DNA of 64,000 nt. Origin: Serratia sarumanii (GTDB lineage: Bacteria; Pseudomonadota; Gammaproteobacteria; Enterobacterales; Enterobacteriaceae). Positions 18,568 to 27,758 of the stretch are shown one piece after another. The stretch is taken from assembly GCF_029962605.1 (NCBI RefSeq), contig NZ_CP124750.1, positions 2,728,001 through 2,792,000 on the forward strand. The letters are read 5' to 3'. The notes beneath the pieces were generated by a model, which worked only from the letters and a program-made list of their open reading frames with translations, made no database searches and was not told where the DNA came from. The translations under genes were made by a program, and so were the position numbers. How positions within the stretch are numbered: position 1 is the first letter of the stretch; every line of letters begins with the position of its first letter.

Positions 18568-19107
18568 ATGAAGCAGTTTCTTGATTTCCTCCCGTTAATT
18601 GTCTTTTTCGCTTTTTACAAGCTGTACGACATTTACGTCGCTTCCGGCGCGTTGATCGTCGCTACCGCACTGGCGCTGGTGTTCACCTGGGTTAAATACC
18701 GCAAGGTCGAGAAGATGACGCTGATCACCTTCCTGATGGTGCTGGTGTTCGGCACCCTGACGCTGGTGTTCCACAACGATTTGTTCATCAAATGGAAGGT
18801 CACGGTGATTTACGCGCTGTTCGCGCTGGCGCTGCTGATCAGCCAATGGGTGCTCAAAAAACCGCTGGTTCAGCGCATGCTGGGCAAAGAGTTGACGCTG
18901 CCGGACAAAGTGTGGAGCAACCTCAACCTGGCCTGGGCGGTCTTCTTCCTGGCCTGCGGCCTGGCGAACATCTATGTCGCCTTCTGGCTACCGCAAAACG
19001 TCTGGGTCAATTTCAAAGTCTTTGGCCTGACGGTGCTGACGCTGGTCTTCACCCTCCTCAGCGGTATCTATATTTACCGGCACATGCCGGAAGAACAGAA
19101 AAAATAG
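18568..19107 (+). CDS. yciB: YciB, inner-membrane septation protein A
   Basis: YciB (IspZ/intracellular septation protein A family) is a 179-residue inner-membrane protein with five hydrophobic segments, beginning [18 protein letters not shown] and ending in a charged EEQKK tail. In E. coli it interacts with cell-elongation and division proteins and affects envelope integrity. It is followed 76 bases later by yciA. Confidence 0.94.
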   Translation: MKQFLDFLPLIVFFAFYKLYDIYVASGALIVATALALVFTWVKYRKVEKMTLITFLMVLVFGTLTLVFHNDLFIKWKVTVIYALFALALLISQWVLKKPLVQRMLGKELTLPDKVWSNLNLAWAVFFLACGLANIYVAFWLPQNVWVNFKVFGLTVLTLVFTLLSGIYIYRHMPEEQKK

Positions 19108-19183
19108 TTACAAAATTGTTAATGCCTGCGGCGCTTGCCGCGGGCAGTATGATGTTATTCCCTCCCTTTAAAAGCAGACTGCT

Positions 19184-19612
19184 ATGACACAACAACGACC
19201 TTTACCCAGCGGCGAGCTGGTGCTGCGCACGCTGGCGATGCCGGCCGATACCAATGCCAACGGCGATATCTTCGGCGGCTGGCTGATGTCGCAAATGGAT
19301 ATCGGCGGCGCCATCCAGGCAAAAGAGATCGCCGAAGGGCGCGTGGTGACCGTGCGCGTGGACGGCATGACCTTCCTGAAACCGGTGGCGGTAGGCGACG
19401 TGGTTTGCTGCTATGCGCACTGCATCCGTACCGGGCGCAGCTCGATCACCATCAATATCGAAGTGTGGGTCAAGAAAGTCTCCTCCGCCCCGATCGGCCA
19501 GCGCTACCGGGCGACCGAAGCGGTGTTCACCTATGTGGCGGTCGATGCGGAAGGCAACTCGCGCGCGCTGCCTGAAGGCAAAATGAATTTCCGCGTCGGC
19601 TTCGAAGAATAA
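19184..19612 (+). CDS. yciA: Acyl-CoA thioesterase YciA
   Basis: YciA hydrolyses a broad range of acyl-CoA esters. The 142-residue hot-dog-fold protein has the acidic active-site segment PADTNANGDIFGGWLMSQMD (about 19-38), including the catalytic Asp of NGDIFGGW, and the CoA-side VDGMTFLKPVAVGD stretch. It lies between yciB and tonB, as in E. coli. Confidence 0.95.
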   Translation: MTQQRPLPSGELVLRTLAMPADTNANGDIFGGWLMSQMDIGGAIQAKEIAEGRVVTVRVDGMTFLKPVAVGDVVCCYAHCIRTGRSSITINIEVWVKKVSSAPIGQRYRATEAVFTYVAVDAEGNSRALPEGKMNFRVGFEE

Positions 19613-19636
19613 ACTGACGCTACGCCGCAAATGCAA

Positions 19637-19666
19637 AAAGGGTCGCCGAGGCGACCCTTTCTTTTT
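19637..19666. terminator. Bidirectional terminator between yciA and tonB
   Basis: AAAGGGTCGCC (19637-19647) and GGCGACCCTTT (19650-19660) form an 11-bp stem, followed by CTTTTT on the plus strand and a matching T-rich flank on the minus strand. It serves the convergent genes yciA and tonB. Confidence 0.9.
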
Positions 19667-19679
19667 GTGTTGACCGAAC

Positions 19680-20453
<774 letters not shown>

Positions 20454-20459
20454 TTAAAT

Positions 20460-20478
20460 GCAAATAGCAATCATATTC
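20460..20478. promoter_or_regulatory. Possible Fur box upstream of tonB
   Basis: Read on the minus strand, the 19 bases beginning GAATATGATTGC match 11 of 19 positions of the Fur consensus. They lie 37-55 bases before the tonB start, where iron control is expected for this gene. The match is modest. Confidence 0.35.
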
Positions 20479-20613
20479 AATAACGAAAGGCAAACTATCG
20501 CTTTAATCGTCAGTATGCGCGGCTAAAACCAGCAAACTCATAAGGATATTAACCTGGCCGTTGCTTTTTTATCGCCGGAACACCACGCTTGATTAACGTT
20601 TCGCCTGGCGTCA

Positions 20614-20642
20614 AAAAGTAAAAAACCCGCCGTAGCGGGTTG
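20614..20642 (-). terminator. queH terminator
   Basis: On the minus strand AACCCGC-TACG-GCGGGTT (20624-20641) is followed by six Ts, a standard intrinsic terminator just past queH. Confidence 0.8.
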
Positions 20643-20659
20643 ATTGCGGTGATTAAGCG

Positions 20660-21313
20660 TTATTCTTCATCGCCATAGTAAAGCACGCCCAGCTTGATCA
20701 GCGGCCGCCCTTGCGCCTTGCGGTGCAGGTTGGTGTCGCGCAGCGAATAGACGCAGCCGCAGTATTCCTGCTGATAGAAGCGTTCGCGCTTGCTGATCTC
20801 TATCATGCGCGACGAACCGCCCTTCTTGCGCCAGTTGTAATCCCAGTACACCAGGTCAGGATACTTTTCCGCCGCGCGAATGCCGCAGTCGGTGATCTGC
20901 TGCATGTTCTTCCAGCGCGAAATGCCGAGCGAGCTGGAGATGGTGTCGTAACCGTGCTCATGCGCATACAGCGCCGTGCGCTCGAAACGCATGTCGAAAC
21001 ACATGGTGCAACGAATGCCGCGCTCCGGCTCATTCTCCATCCCCTTGGCGCGGGCGAACCAATTGTCGGTATCGTAATCGGCATCGATGATCGGCACCCC
21101 GTGCTTTTCGGCGAAGCGGATGTTCTCTTCCTTGCGCAACAAATACTCTTTTTGCGGATGAATATTGGGGTTATAGAAGAAAATGGCGTACTCGATCCCG
21201 GAGGCTTGGATCGCTTCCATTACCTCGCCGGAACAGGGCGCGCAGCACGAATGCAGCAGCAGTTTGCTTTTGCCCGCCGGCAAATCGAGTTTTTCCCTTA
21301 CCAGTTCCGTCAT
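20660..21313 (-). CDS. queH: Epoxyqueuosine reductase QueH
   Basis: QueH reduces epoxyqueuosine to queuosine in the wobble position of GUN tRNAs, without cobalamin. The 217-residue protein has the paired-cysteine metal motif HSCCAPC (21-27), CTMC (102-105) and CGC (185-187), which together bind the iron-sulfur cluster and adjacent iron of the former DUF208 family. E. coli uses the cobalamin-dependent QueG instead, so QueH in this tonB-yciI position is noteworthy. Whether queG also occurs elsewhere in the genome cannot be seen here. Confidence 0.93.
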   Translation of the reverse strand: MTELVREKLDLPAGKSKLLLHSCCAPCSGEVMEAIQASGIEYAIFFYNPNIHPQKEYLLRKEENIRFAEKHGVPIIDADYDTDNWFARAKGMENEPERGIRCTMCFDMRFERTALYAHEHGYDTISSSLGISRWKNMQQITDCGIRAAEKYPDLVYWDYNWRKKGGSSRMIEISKRERFYQQEYCGCVYSLRDTNLHRKAQGRPLIKLGVLYYGDEE

Positions 21314-21488
21314 GTCCTCACCTCAATGGCATATCAGTTTAAGCGCGCCGCACTATACGAATAAAAAGTAGCGGCTTCAAGGCATAAGCGCCAATCCGCC
21401 GGGAAATTCGCCCTACGCCGTTCCCCTGTCGCGCCTTTTGCGCTACCTTGGTAGCACCGTTTTATAGCCATGATTTTAAAGGTGAAAC

Positions 21489-21785
21489 ATGCTTTATCTG
21501 ATCTACGCGCAAGACGTCCCCAACTCGCTGGAAAATCGTCTGGCGGTGCGTCCAGCACACTTGGCGCGCCTGCAGGCGCTGCGCGACGCCGGTCGCCTGG
21601 TGGTCGCCGGCCCTAACCCGGCCATCGACAGCAACGATCCCGGCGCCGCCGGCTTTACCGGTTCGACGGTGATCGCCGAATTCGAGTCGCTGGCGCAAGC
21701 CCAGGCCTGGGCGCAACAGGATCCCTATATCGCCGCCGGTGTCTATGCCGACGTGACGGTGAAACCGTTCAAGCAGGTGTTCTGA
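21489..21785 (+). CDS. yciI: YciI family protein
   Basis: YciI is a 98-residue ferredoxin-like fold protein ([18 protein letters not shown]...HLARL) with the conserved His in PAHLARL and an Asp/Ser pocket resembling muconolactone isomerase. The reaction is unknown. It lies next to tonB and queH, and marks the left edge of the accessory block that follows. Confidence 0.93.
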   Translation: MLYLIYAQDVPNSLENRLAVRPAHLARLQALRDAGRLVVAGPNPAIDSNDPGAAGFTGSTVIAEFESLAQAQAWAQQDPYIAAGVYADVTVKPFKQVF

Positions 21786-21802
21786 TCTCCAGCCCCCCAA
21801 TA

Positions 21803-21833
21803 CCGGGAACGCCCGTTCGCGCGCCGTTCCCGG
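21803..21833 (+). terminator. Hairpin after yciI
   Basis: CCGGGAACG (21803-21811) and CGTTCCCGG (21825-21833) form a perfect 9-bp stem with a 13-base loop, but no T run follows. It may be a Rho-assisted or weak terminator. Confidence 0.4.
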
Positions 21834-21956
21834 ATCAATGCGTGCTCTCACCCTAACCCGTCGGTAGAAAAAATGCTCTCCCTTCAGGAGGCGTCGCGTC
21901 GCCTGCCTATACTCTCCTGAACCCGCGGCATCGCCGCGAACTCCGGAGATCGACCG

Positions 21957-22898
21957 ATGCGACTCGACGTACACGCTCACCTGTGGAGCACAGAGTATCT
22001 GGATCTTTTGCAAGCGCATGGCGTGCACGACGTCGCCGCCTATCGGCAACTGGGCGCCGGCCGCACCGAGCGCGAACTCGACGCGCGCTTCGCCCTGCTG
22101 GACAGCGCCGGCATCGACATGCAAATCCTGTCGGCGACGCCGCTGTCGCCGCATCTGGAAGACGAACAGGCGGCCGTTGATGCCGCACGCCGGATCAATG
22201 ATGAATATGCGGAACTGGTAGCGCGTTATCCCACCCGCTTTCGGGCTATCGCTTCTTTGCCGCTGCCGCATATCGACGCGGCGTTACGCGAGCTTGAAAG
22301 GGCCTTTACCCAGCTCAATATGCTGGGCGCCTGCATCACCACCTCGGTGCTCGGGCTGTCTATTGCCAACCCGCTGTTCGAGCCGCTCTATCAGGAACTC
22401 AATCGCCGCCAAAGCGTGCTGGCCATTCATCCCGCCGGCCGCGGCGCGCATTCGCCGCTGATCGCCGATTACGCTTTGACCTGGTCGATCGGCGCGCCGA
22501 TCGAAGATACGGTCGCCGCCATGCACTTTATTCTCCACGGCATCCCCCAACGCTTTCCGGAGATGAAAATCATTGTGCCGCACCTGGGCGGCCTGCTGCC
22601 GATGACGCTGGAGCGTCTCGACCAAACCGTCGCGTGGGAAGCGCCGCATACGCCGGAACCGCCAAGCCGCGCCGCCCTGCGCATGTGGTACGACACGGTA
22701 GGCCACGATCAGGTGCCCGCATTGCAAGCGGCGGCGGCGACCTTCGGCGCAGAGCGGCTGCTGTTCGGCACCGATTTCCCGTTCCAGCCGGGCGACCTGT
22801 TTCAAACCACGGTGGACTACATCCGCCGTGCGGGATTGCCGGAGGCAGACGTGAACGCCATTTTGGATCGCAATGCGGCGGCGGTGTTTGGGCTATAG
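21957..22898 (+). CDS. ACMSD-like metal-dependent amidohydrolase
   Basis: The 313-residue TIM-barrel protein belongs to the amidohydrolase_2 (ACMSD/gamma-resorcylate decarboxylase/LigW) group. Metal ligands are visible as His6 and His8 (DVHAHLW), His158 (AIHPAG), His209 (VPHLGG) and Asp273 (FGTDFPF). Relatives decarboxylate aromatic or dienoic acids, or hydrolyse lactones and amides. The substrate here is unknown. It starts after GGAGATCGACCG and is convergent with a LysR gene that ends 33 bases downstream, which may regulate it or, more likely, the divergent DMT permease. Confidence 0.8.
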   Translation: MRLDVHAHLWSTEYLDLLQAHGVHDVAAYRQLGAGRTERELDARFALLDSAGIDMQILSATPLSPHLEDEQAAVDAARRINDEYAELVARYPTRFRAIASLPLPHIDAALRELERAFTQLNMLGACITTSVLGLSIANPLFEPLYQELNRRQSVLAIHPAGRGAHSPLIADYALTWSIGAPIEDTVAAMHFILHGIPQRFPEMKIIVPHLGGLLPMTLERLDQTVAWEAPHTPEPPSRAALRMWYDTVGHDQVPALQAAAATFGAERLLFGTDFPFQPGDLFQTTVDYIRRAGLPEADVNAILDRNAAAVFGL

Positions 22899-22931
22899 GA
22901 TGTGAGGCGGCTCTCCCAGGTTTGGCCGCGC

Positions 22932-23798
22932 TTACTGCGCGATGCGTTCACCGGCCTGAAAATACTCGCCGATGACTTTCTCCAGCATCGTCGTCGCAGG
23001 CTCGCCGTCGGCGGCGAAAGAGCGCAGCAGCTGCACCTCATACGGCGCGACCGGTGGCAACTCTTCGAGTATCCGCATCGCGCCAGAGAGCCGCGCCCGA
23101 TCGAGCAACGTGACGGCCAGCCCCGCCTCTACGCACGAGGCCACCACGCTGGCCGAGGGACTGCTTAAAATGACCCGCCATGGCCGCCCCGCGGCCGTCA
23201 ACGCCTCGAGCATCGCTTCGCGATAAGGGCAGTCGGCGGCATGCAACGCCAGCGGCAACGGCCGGTTAGCCTGCAGCGCCAGCGAACGGCCTCCGGCCCA
23301 CACCGGCGCAGTCACCGCAAGCGGTGTCTGGCACCGTCTCCCCGAGGGTTGAACCACCAGCGCAAGATGCAGCCGATTACGGCCAATTTGTTCCGCCAGC
23401 GCCTGGCTGGCGGCGGTAGAGACTTCCAGCTCCACTGCGGGAAAACTGTCGGCAAACCGCGGCAAAATATGGCGTATCACATGAGAAGCGTACTCATCGG
23501 GCAATCCCAATTTGATATGGCCGCTCAGCGGCGCGCCCTGCAGCTCCCGCAGAATATCGTCATGGGCGTTCAGCAGCACGAGCGTCGAGGCCAGCAGCCT
23601 GTTTCCCAGCGGCGTCAGCGCCACGGACTGATTGTCACGCTCCAGCAGGCGCCCGCCCGCCAGCTGTTCCAAGCGCTGGATATGCACGCTCACGGCGGCG
23701 GGGCTGCGATTGACAAATGCCGCCGCCGCGCGAAATTGCCCCAAACGCGCAATGGCGTGAAAAGTGCGCAAGAGATCGATATCCAATGTCGGCCGCAT
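22932..23798 (-). CDS. LysR-family transcriptional regulator
   Basis: The 288-residue protein has the N-terminal winged helix-turn-helix (residues 6-65), with AAAAFVNRSPAAVSVHIQRL as the recognition region, and a periplasmic-binding-like effector domain (about 90-288). It is divergent from the DMT permease across 92 bases, the classical arrangement for LysR control of an exporter. The ligand is unknown. Confidence 0.88.
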   Translation of the reverse strand: MRPTLDIDLLRTFHAIARLGQFRAAAAFVNRSPAAVSVHIQRLEQLAGGRLLERDNQSVALTPLGNRLLASTLVLLNAHDDILRELQGAPLSGHIKLGLPDEYASHVIRHILPRFADSFPAVELEVSTAASQALAEQIGRNRLHLALVVQPSGRRCQTPLAVTAPVWAGGRSLALQANRPLPLALHAADCPYREAMLEALTAAGRPWRVILSSPSASVVASCVEAGLAVTLLDRARLSGAMRILEELPPVAPYEVQLLRSFAADGEPATTMLEKVIGEYFQAGERIAQ

Positions 23799-23890
23799 GA
23801 TTTAACTCCGTTAAACGACTAAACAAAAATTATTCGATTTATTAAATTATAGCCACTCACTACCATCGGGCGGAAAAGGAGGTGACCACC

Positions 23891-24847
23891 ATGTCCCTGC
23901 CACAATTCCACCCCTCTTCCCACTGCGGCAAAGCCGCCCTCTGGCTGGCTGCGGCCGAGGTTCTGCTGATCGTGGCCTGGAGCTCCGGTTTCGTCGGCAT
24001 CCGCTTCGCCGCCGATTACGCGCCGGTGTTGCTGGTGGCGTTCTGGCGCAGCGTGGTGGTCGCGTTCGCGCTGCTGCCGTTTAGCCTGAGCGCCATAAGG
24101 CGCGCATCTCCGCTGACGGTAGCTGTTCACGCCGGGATCGGGTTGCTCGCCATGACCGGTTACCTGACCGGCGTCAGCAAAGGCATTGAATATGGCGTGC
24201 CGGCCGGGCTGGCCGCGCTCATCGCCGATTTGCTCCCTCTCGGCACGGCGCTGCTGAGCATGCTGGTGCAACGTCGCCTGCCCGATGGCCGCGTCTGGTT
24301 CGGGTTAACATTGGGGGTTAGCGGGGTAACGCTGGCGACCGGCAGCGCCATCTCATGGGGAAACGCCCCAATGTGGAGCTACTTGTTGCCGCTGGCGGGG
24401 ATGCTGTCGCTGGCGCTGGCGACGCTGTGGCAGCAACGGCTGCCGCAGACGCAGACGCAGACAATGAGTTTGCCGGCCGCGCTGGGCATACAAAGCGCGG
24501 TTTCAGCACTGGCTTTCGCCGCGATGGCCGGCGCTGAAGGCCCGTTGCTGCCAACCATGACGACGGGCTTTGTGATCGGCGTGCTTTGGACCGCGCTACT
24601 GGCGACGCTGGGCGGCTACGGTCTGTACTGGTTTTGTCTAAGGCTCACCTCTGCGCTGCGCGTGACGAGCCTGCTGTTTCTCAGTCCCTTCGTCACTTTC
24701 TGCTGGGCATGGTTAATGTTCGATGAGCCCCTTTCCTGGCCGATGCTGCTGGGCGCGGCGGCCGCAGGAAGCGGTTTGTGGTTGCTAATCCGTCCCGCCG
24801 GGGGGATGAGCCGTAAACGGCGCAACGCGCTAAAAAATGACGGGTAA
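23891..24847 (+). CDS. EamA/DMT-family permease
   Basis: The 318-residue protein has ten predicted membrane helices and the duplicated EamA layout; the first repeat contains ARSSGFVGIRFAADYAP-like features (AWSSGFVGIR) and the second contains the FLSPFVTFCWAWLMFDEPL motif. Such proteins export metabolites, amino acids or drugs. The ATG at 23891 is placed 6-7 bases after a strong AAGGAGGTGA; the alternative GTG at 23882 overlaps that site. It is divergent from the LysR gene. Confidence 0.85.
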   Translation: MSLPQFHPSSHCGKAALWLAAAEVLLIVAWSSGFVGIRFAADYAPVLLVAFWRSVVVAFALLPFSLSAIRRASPLTVAVHAGIGLLAMTGYLTGVSKGIEYGVPAGLAALIADLLPLGTALLSMLVQRRLPDGRVWFGLTLGVSGVTLATGSAISWGNAPMWSYLLPLAGMLSLALATLWQQRLPQTQTQTMSLPAALGIQSAVSALAFAAMAGAEGPLLPTMTTGFVIGVLWTALLATLGGYGLYWFCLRLTSALRVTSLLFLSPFVTFCWAWLMFDEPLSWPMLLGAAAAGSGLWLLIRPAGGMSRKRRNALKNDG

Positions 24848-24864
24848 AGCGAACGGCGCCGCCG

Positions 24865-25893
24865 CTACGCGATGAGTTTTCCCCGCACCACCACCTTGCC
24901 CGGTTTGATCTCGGGGTCGGCAATACGACGGATCGCCAGATTCAACGCTTGCCAGGCGATCTCTTGCAAATCGTGCGACACGCAGGGGAAATGAAAACCG
25001 TAGATCTCGGCATGCGAAACCTCATCGATGCTGAACAGCGCCACGTCCTGCATCAACGGCAGCCGATGCTCGATGCAGGCCTTGATAATGCCCAGGGAGA
25101 TCTGGTTATTGCAGCCGACGAAAAAGTCCGGCGCGCGGTTATTGGCCAGCCATCGGCTCGTCTCTTGCCAGGCGACATCCATAAAGAAATCGGCATACAG
25201 CACTTCAAGCGACGCCACCTTGCCTTGTAATGCCGCTTGCAAGCCAGTTACCCTGTCACGCGCGACGTTGGAGTTTTCCGGCCCGGAGACCACCACTACC
25301 CGCTGCGCCTTCTGTTCCAGCAGCCAGCGCCCCGCCTGGAGGCCGCAGTCCAGGTTATCGATATACACTCCGCTGCAGTGGCGATTATCCAGCTCCCGGT
25401 CGATCAAAACCACCGGGATATTCAATGTTTCCAACCGTTTTAGATAGGAAGGCTGGTACAGATGATCGTTGGAAATGACCGAGAGAATGATCGCATCGAC
25501 GTTGTAGCCAATCAGTTTGTCGATGATTCTGTCTTCGCTTTCCTGAGACTCATAGGAGTCGAACACCAGGGTGTCATACCCCATTTTTTGCGCTTCAAGC
25601 GTCATCAGCCGCGTCAGGCCGCCAAAGAACGGGTTGGCCATATCAGGGTTGACGATGCCAATGGTTCTGCTGCTTTTCGCCCGCAGGTTGCGCGCCGCGG
25701 CATTGACCACATAACCGAGTTCGGCAGCGGTCTCCCGAATGCGGCGCAGCGTTTCCGGATGAACCTTGTCCGGCTGTGAAAATGCCCGCGACGCGGTGAT
25801 TTTACTGACGTTTGCCTGTGCGGCCACGCTAGCCAGCGTCGCTTTCCGTCCTCGACCCACTGCCAAATGCAGCTCCTTAGCTTTGAGTATCAT
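24865..25893 (-). CDS. LacI-family regulator of the pentose/pentitol cluster
   Basis: The 342-residue protein has an N-terminal LacI helix-turn-helix (about 18-65) with TLASVAAQANVSKITASRAF and the hinge-side AARNLRAKSSRTIGIV, followed by a ribose-binding-protein-like ligand domain (about 75-342). It lies 43 bases downstream of the D-lyxose isomerase gene on the same strand, probably in one transcript, so it would be autoregulated with it. The likely effector is a pentose, pentitol or D-xylulose; that is inference from context. Confidence 0.87.
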   Translation of the reverse strand: MILKAKELHLAVGRGRKATLASVAAQANVSKITASRAFSQPDKVHPETLRRIRETAAELGYVVNAAARNLRAKSSRTIGIVNPDMANPFFGGLTRLMTLEAQKMGYDTLVFDSYESQESEDRIIDKLIGYNVDAIILSVISNDHLYQPSYLKRLETLNIPVVLIDRELDNRHCSGVYIDNLDCGLQAGRWLLEQKAQRVVVVSGPENSNVARDRVTGLQAALQGKVASLEVLYADFFMDVAWQETSRWLANNRAPDFFVGCNNQISLGIIKACIEHRLPLMQDVALFSIDEVSHAEIYGFHFPCVSHDLQEIAWQALNLAIRRIADPEIKPGKVVVRGKLIA

Positions 25894-25936
25894 TTTGTAC
25901 CATTCACAACATCATGACAGAACTTTCATCGTGGCG

Positions 25937-26491
25937 CTAATGGTTTACGCCCGCCAGGCGGTTAATCCGGGGATCGGTAAAGATATCCAGTTCGTCACGG
26001 CTCTCGGAAGAGAACTCGGACACCACCGCCCCCCGCTTTCCAGCCTGAAACCAGTGCCGGGTATTGGGCGCGATGGTGTATTGCTCGCCCGGCCGCAAGA
26101 GGATATAGCGATTGCAGGTATACCAAGGCTCCGCGCCCTCTGGCACCCGGCATACCGGTTCGCCGCCGGCGTCATTAAGCGTCAGGTTTTCATCATCGAC
26201 AAACAGAAACACCTCGCCCCAACGGCAGCGAAACGTCTCTTGCTTACCCGGCGTGCCGGCGAAAGGAGGATGCAAATGTTCCGGGCAAGTCTGCTCTGGA
26301 AACAGCACCAACTCTTTCGCACAATAGCGAGGCGAGTTGACATAGGTCAGCAGTTGCAGCCCTGACACGGGATAGTCGGCCAGGCCAAATGTCGCAATTT
26401 CAATACGTTGCTGTTCTTCTTCGGTCAGAATAATGTCCGCCTTGCGCAAATATTCCAGCGTAGCGGCCATGGCGGTTTGTCGTTTGTTCAT
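25937..26491 (-). CDS. D-lyxose (D-mannose) ketol-isomerase
   Basis: The 184-residue cupin is closely like the D-lyxose isomerases (EC 5.3.1.15), including the enzyme characterised from Serratia proteamaculans, which interconvert D-lyxose and D-xylulose and, more weakly, D-mannose and D-fructose. Metal-binding residues are visible in PEHLHPPF (His72, His74), KQETF (Glu85) and NTRHWF (His146). The second of two adjacent ATGs (26491) has better spacing from AGGGGA than the first (26494). It is divergent from the dehydrogenase gene across 228 bases. Confidence 0.88.
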   Translation of the reverse strand: MNKRQTAMAATLEYLRKADIILTEEEQQRIEIATFGLADYPVSGLQLLTYVNSPRYCAKELVLFPEQTCPEHLHPPFAGTPGKQETFRCRWGEVFLFVDDENLTLNDAGGEPVCRVPEGAEPWYTCNRYILLRPGEQYTIAPNTRHWFQAGKRGAVVSEFSSESRDELDIFTDPRINRLAGVNH

Positions 26492-26506
26492 CATTTCCCC
26501 TGCAAA

Positions 26507-26517
26507 GTAACGGTATC
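26507..26517. promoter_or_regulatory. Candidate operator, isomerase side
   Basis: GTAACGGTATC occurs here, and its exact reverse complement occurs at 26682-26692, so each divergent gene has one copy 15-40 bases before its start. The CG-centred, purine/pyrimidine-symmetric form suits a LacI-family regulator. Confidence 0.5.
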
Positions 26518-26681
26518 GATATCAACACGCTGATATTAAAACCGTCATTGCATCGCCGATTTTGTGATCGTTATCCCCATATTGAATAACAACCCACCAG
26601 CAAAATTAACTCTCGTCGAGTAATTCCAACATCGATCACAGTTTACCCCCTCGCTTTGGCCCAATATCGCCGCATTGAAAT

Positions 26682-26692
26682 GATACCGTTAC
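26682..26692. promoter_or_regulatory. Candidate operator, dehydrogenase side
   Basis: GATACCGTTAC is the reverse complement of the site at 26507-26517, in the context AAATGATACCGTTACCAT. It ends 27 bases before the dehydrogenase start. Confidence 0.5.
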
Positions 26693-26719
26693 CATAAAAA
26701 TGATTCACCAGGAGGCAAT

Positions 26720-27754
26720 ATGAAAGCATTAGTGTTGGCCAAAGCGGGGGAAATCGCTATCGAGGACGTCCAGCTTGCCGAAACGCTGGGCCCCGATGAT
26801 GTGCAGATAAAAATTCATTCCGTGGGCATCTGCGGCAGTGATGTGCACTATTACCAACATGGCCGCATTGGCCCGTTCGTGGTTAACGCCCCGATGGTGC
26901 TCGGCCATGAAGCCTCCGGCGTGGTGCTCGCGACAGGTAAAAACGTCACTCACCTCAGCATCGGCGATCGCGTTTGCATGGAGCCCGGCATTCCCGATCT
27001 CAACTCGGCGCAGACGCGCGCCGGCATTTACAACCTTGACCCGGCCGTTCGCTTTTGGGCGACGCCGCCGGTACACGGTTGCCTGCGCGAAACCGTCATC
27101 CACCCTGCCGCCTTCACGTTCAAATTGCCGGACAACGTCAGTTTCGCTGAAGGCGCCATGGTGGAACCCTTAGCCATCGGCATGCAAGCGGCCACCAAAG
27201 CCGGGATCAAACCCGGCGATATCGCGCTGGTGATCGGCGCCGGGCCGATCGGCGTGGTCACCGCCCTCGCGGCGCTGGCGGGCGGCTGCTCGGACGTCAT
27301 TATTTGCGATCTGTTCGACGAAAAACTCGCCGTGGCGGCCAGTTACGAGGGGCTGCACGCCGTCAATATCAAAACCGGCGACCTGGCGGGGAAAGTGGCC
27401 GCGCTCACCAGCGGCAATGGCGCCGATGTCGTGTTTGAATGCAGCGGCGCAAAACCGGCTATCGCAACGCTGGCCGAACATGCGGCGCCAGGGGCGACCG
27501 CGGTGTTGGTCGGCATGCCGATCGATGCCGCGCCGCTGGATATCGTCGCCGCGCAGGCCAAGGAAATCACCTTCAAGACCATTTTCCGCTACGCCAACAT
27601 GTACCCGCGCACGCTGCGGCTGTTGAGCAGCGGCAAGCTGCGCGTCCAGCCGTTGATAAGCCAAACCTACAAGTTCTCCGACAGCGTGGCGGCCTTCGAA
27701 CGCGCGGCGGCGGGACATGCCTCAGACATCAAAATCATGCTGGAAATGGAGTGA
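26720..27754 (+). CDS. Xylitol/sorbitol-type NAD+ dehydrogenase
   Basis: The 344-residue medium-chain dehydrogenase belongs to the sorbitol/xylitol dehydrogenase branch. Catalytic zinc ligands are Cys38 (GICGSD), His63 and Glu64 (LGHEA). The Rossmann motif GAGPIG (173-178) is followed by Asp197 at the end of the second strand, predicting NAD over NADP. The structural-zinc loop ([20 protein letters not shown], 86-105) retains one cysteine rather than four, as in several bacterial xylitol dehydrogenases. The expected reaction is xylitol, or another pentitol, to D-xylulose. It is first in a five-gene operon. Confidence 0.85.
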   Translation: MKALVLAKAGEIAIEDVQLAETLGPDDVQIKIHSVGICGSDVHYYQHGRIGPFVVNAPMVLGHEASGVVLATGKNVTHLSIGDRVCMEPGIPDLNSAQTRAGIYNLDPAVRFWATPPVHGCLRETVIHPAAFTFKLPDNVSFAEGAMVEPLAIGMQAATKAGIKPGDIALVIGAGPIGVVTALAALAGGCSDVIICDLFDEKLAVAASYEGLHAVNIKTGDLAGKVAALTSGNGADVVFECSGAKPAIATLAEHAAPGATAVLVGMPIDAAPLDIVAAQAKEITFKTIFRYANMYPRTLRLLSSGKLRVQPLISQTYKFSDSVAAFERAAAGHASDIKIMLEME

Positions 27755-27758
27755 TCCT

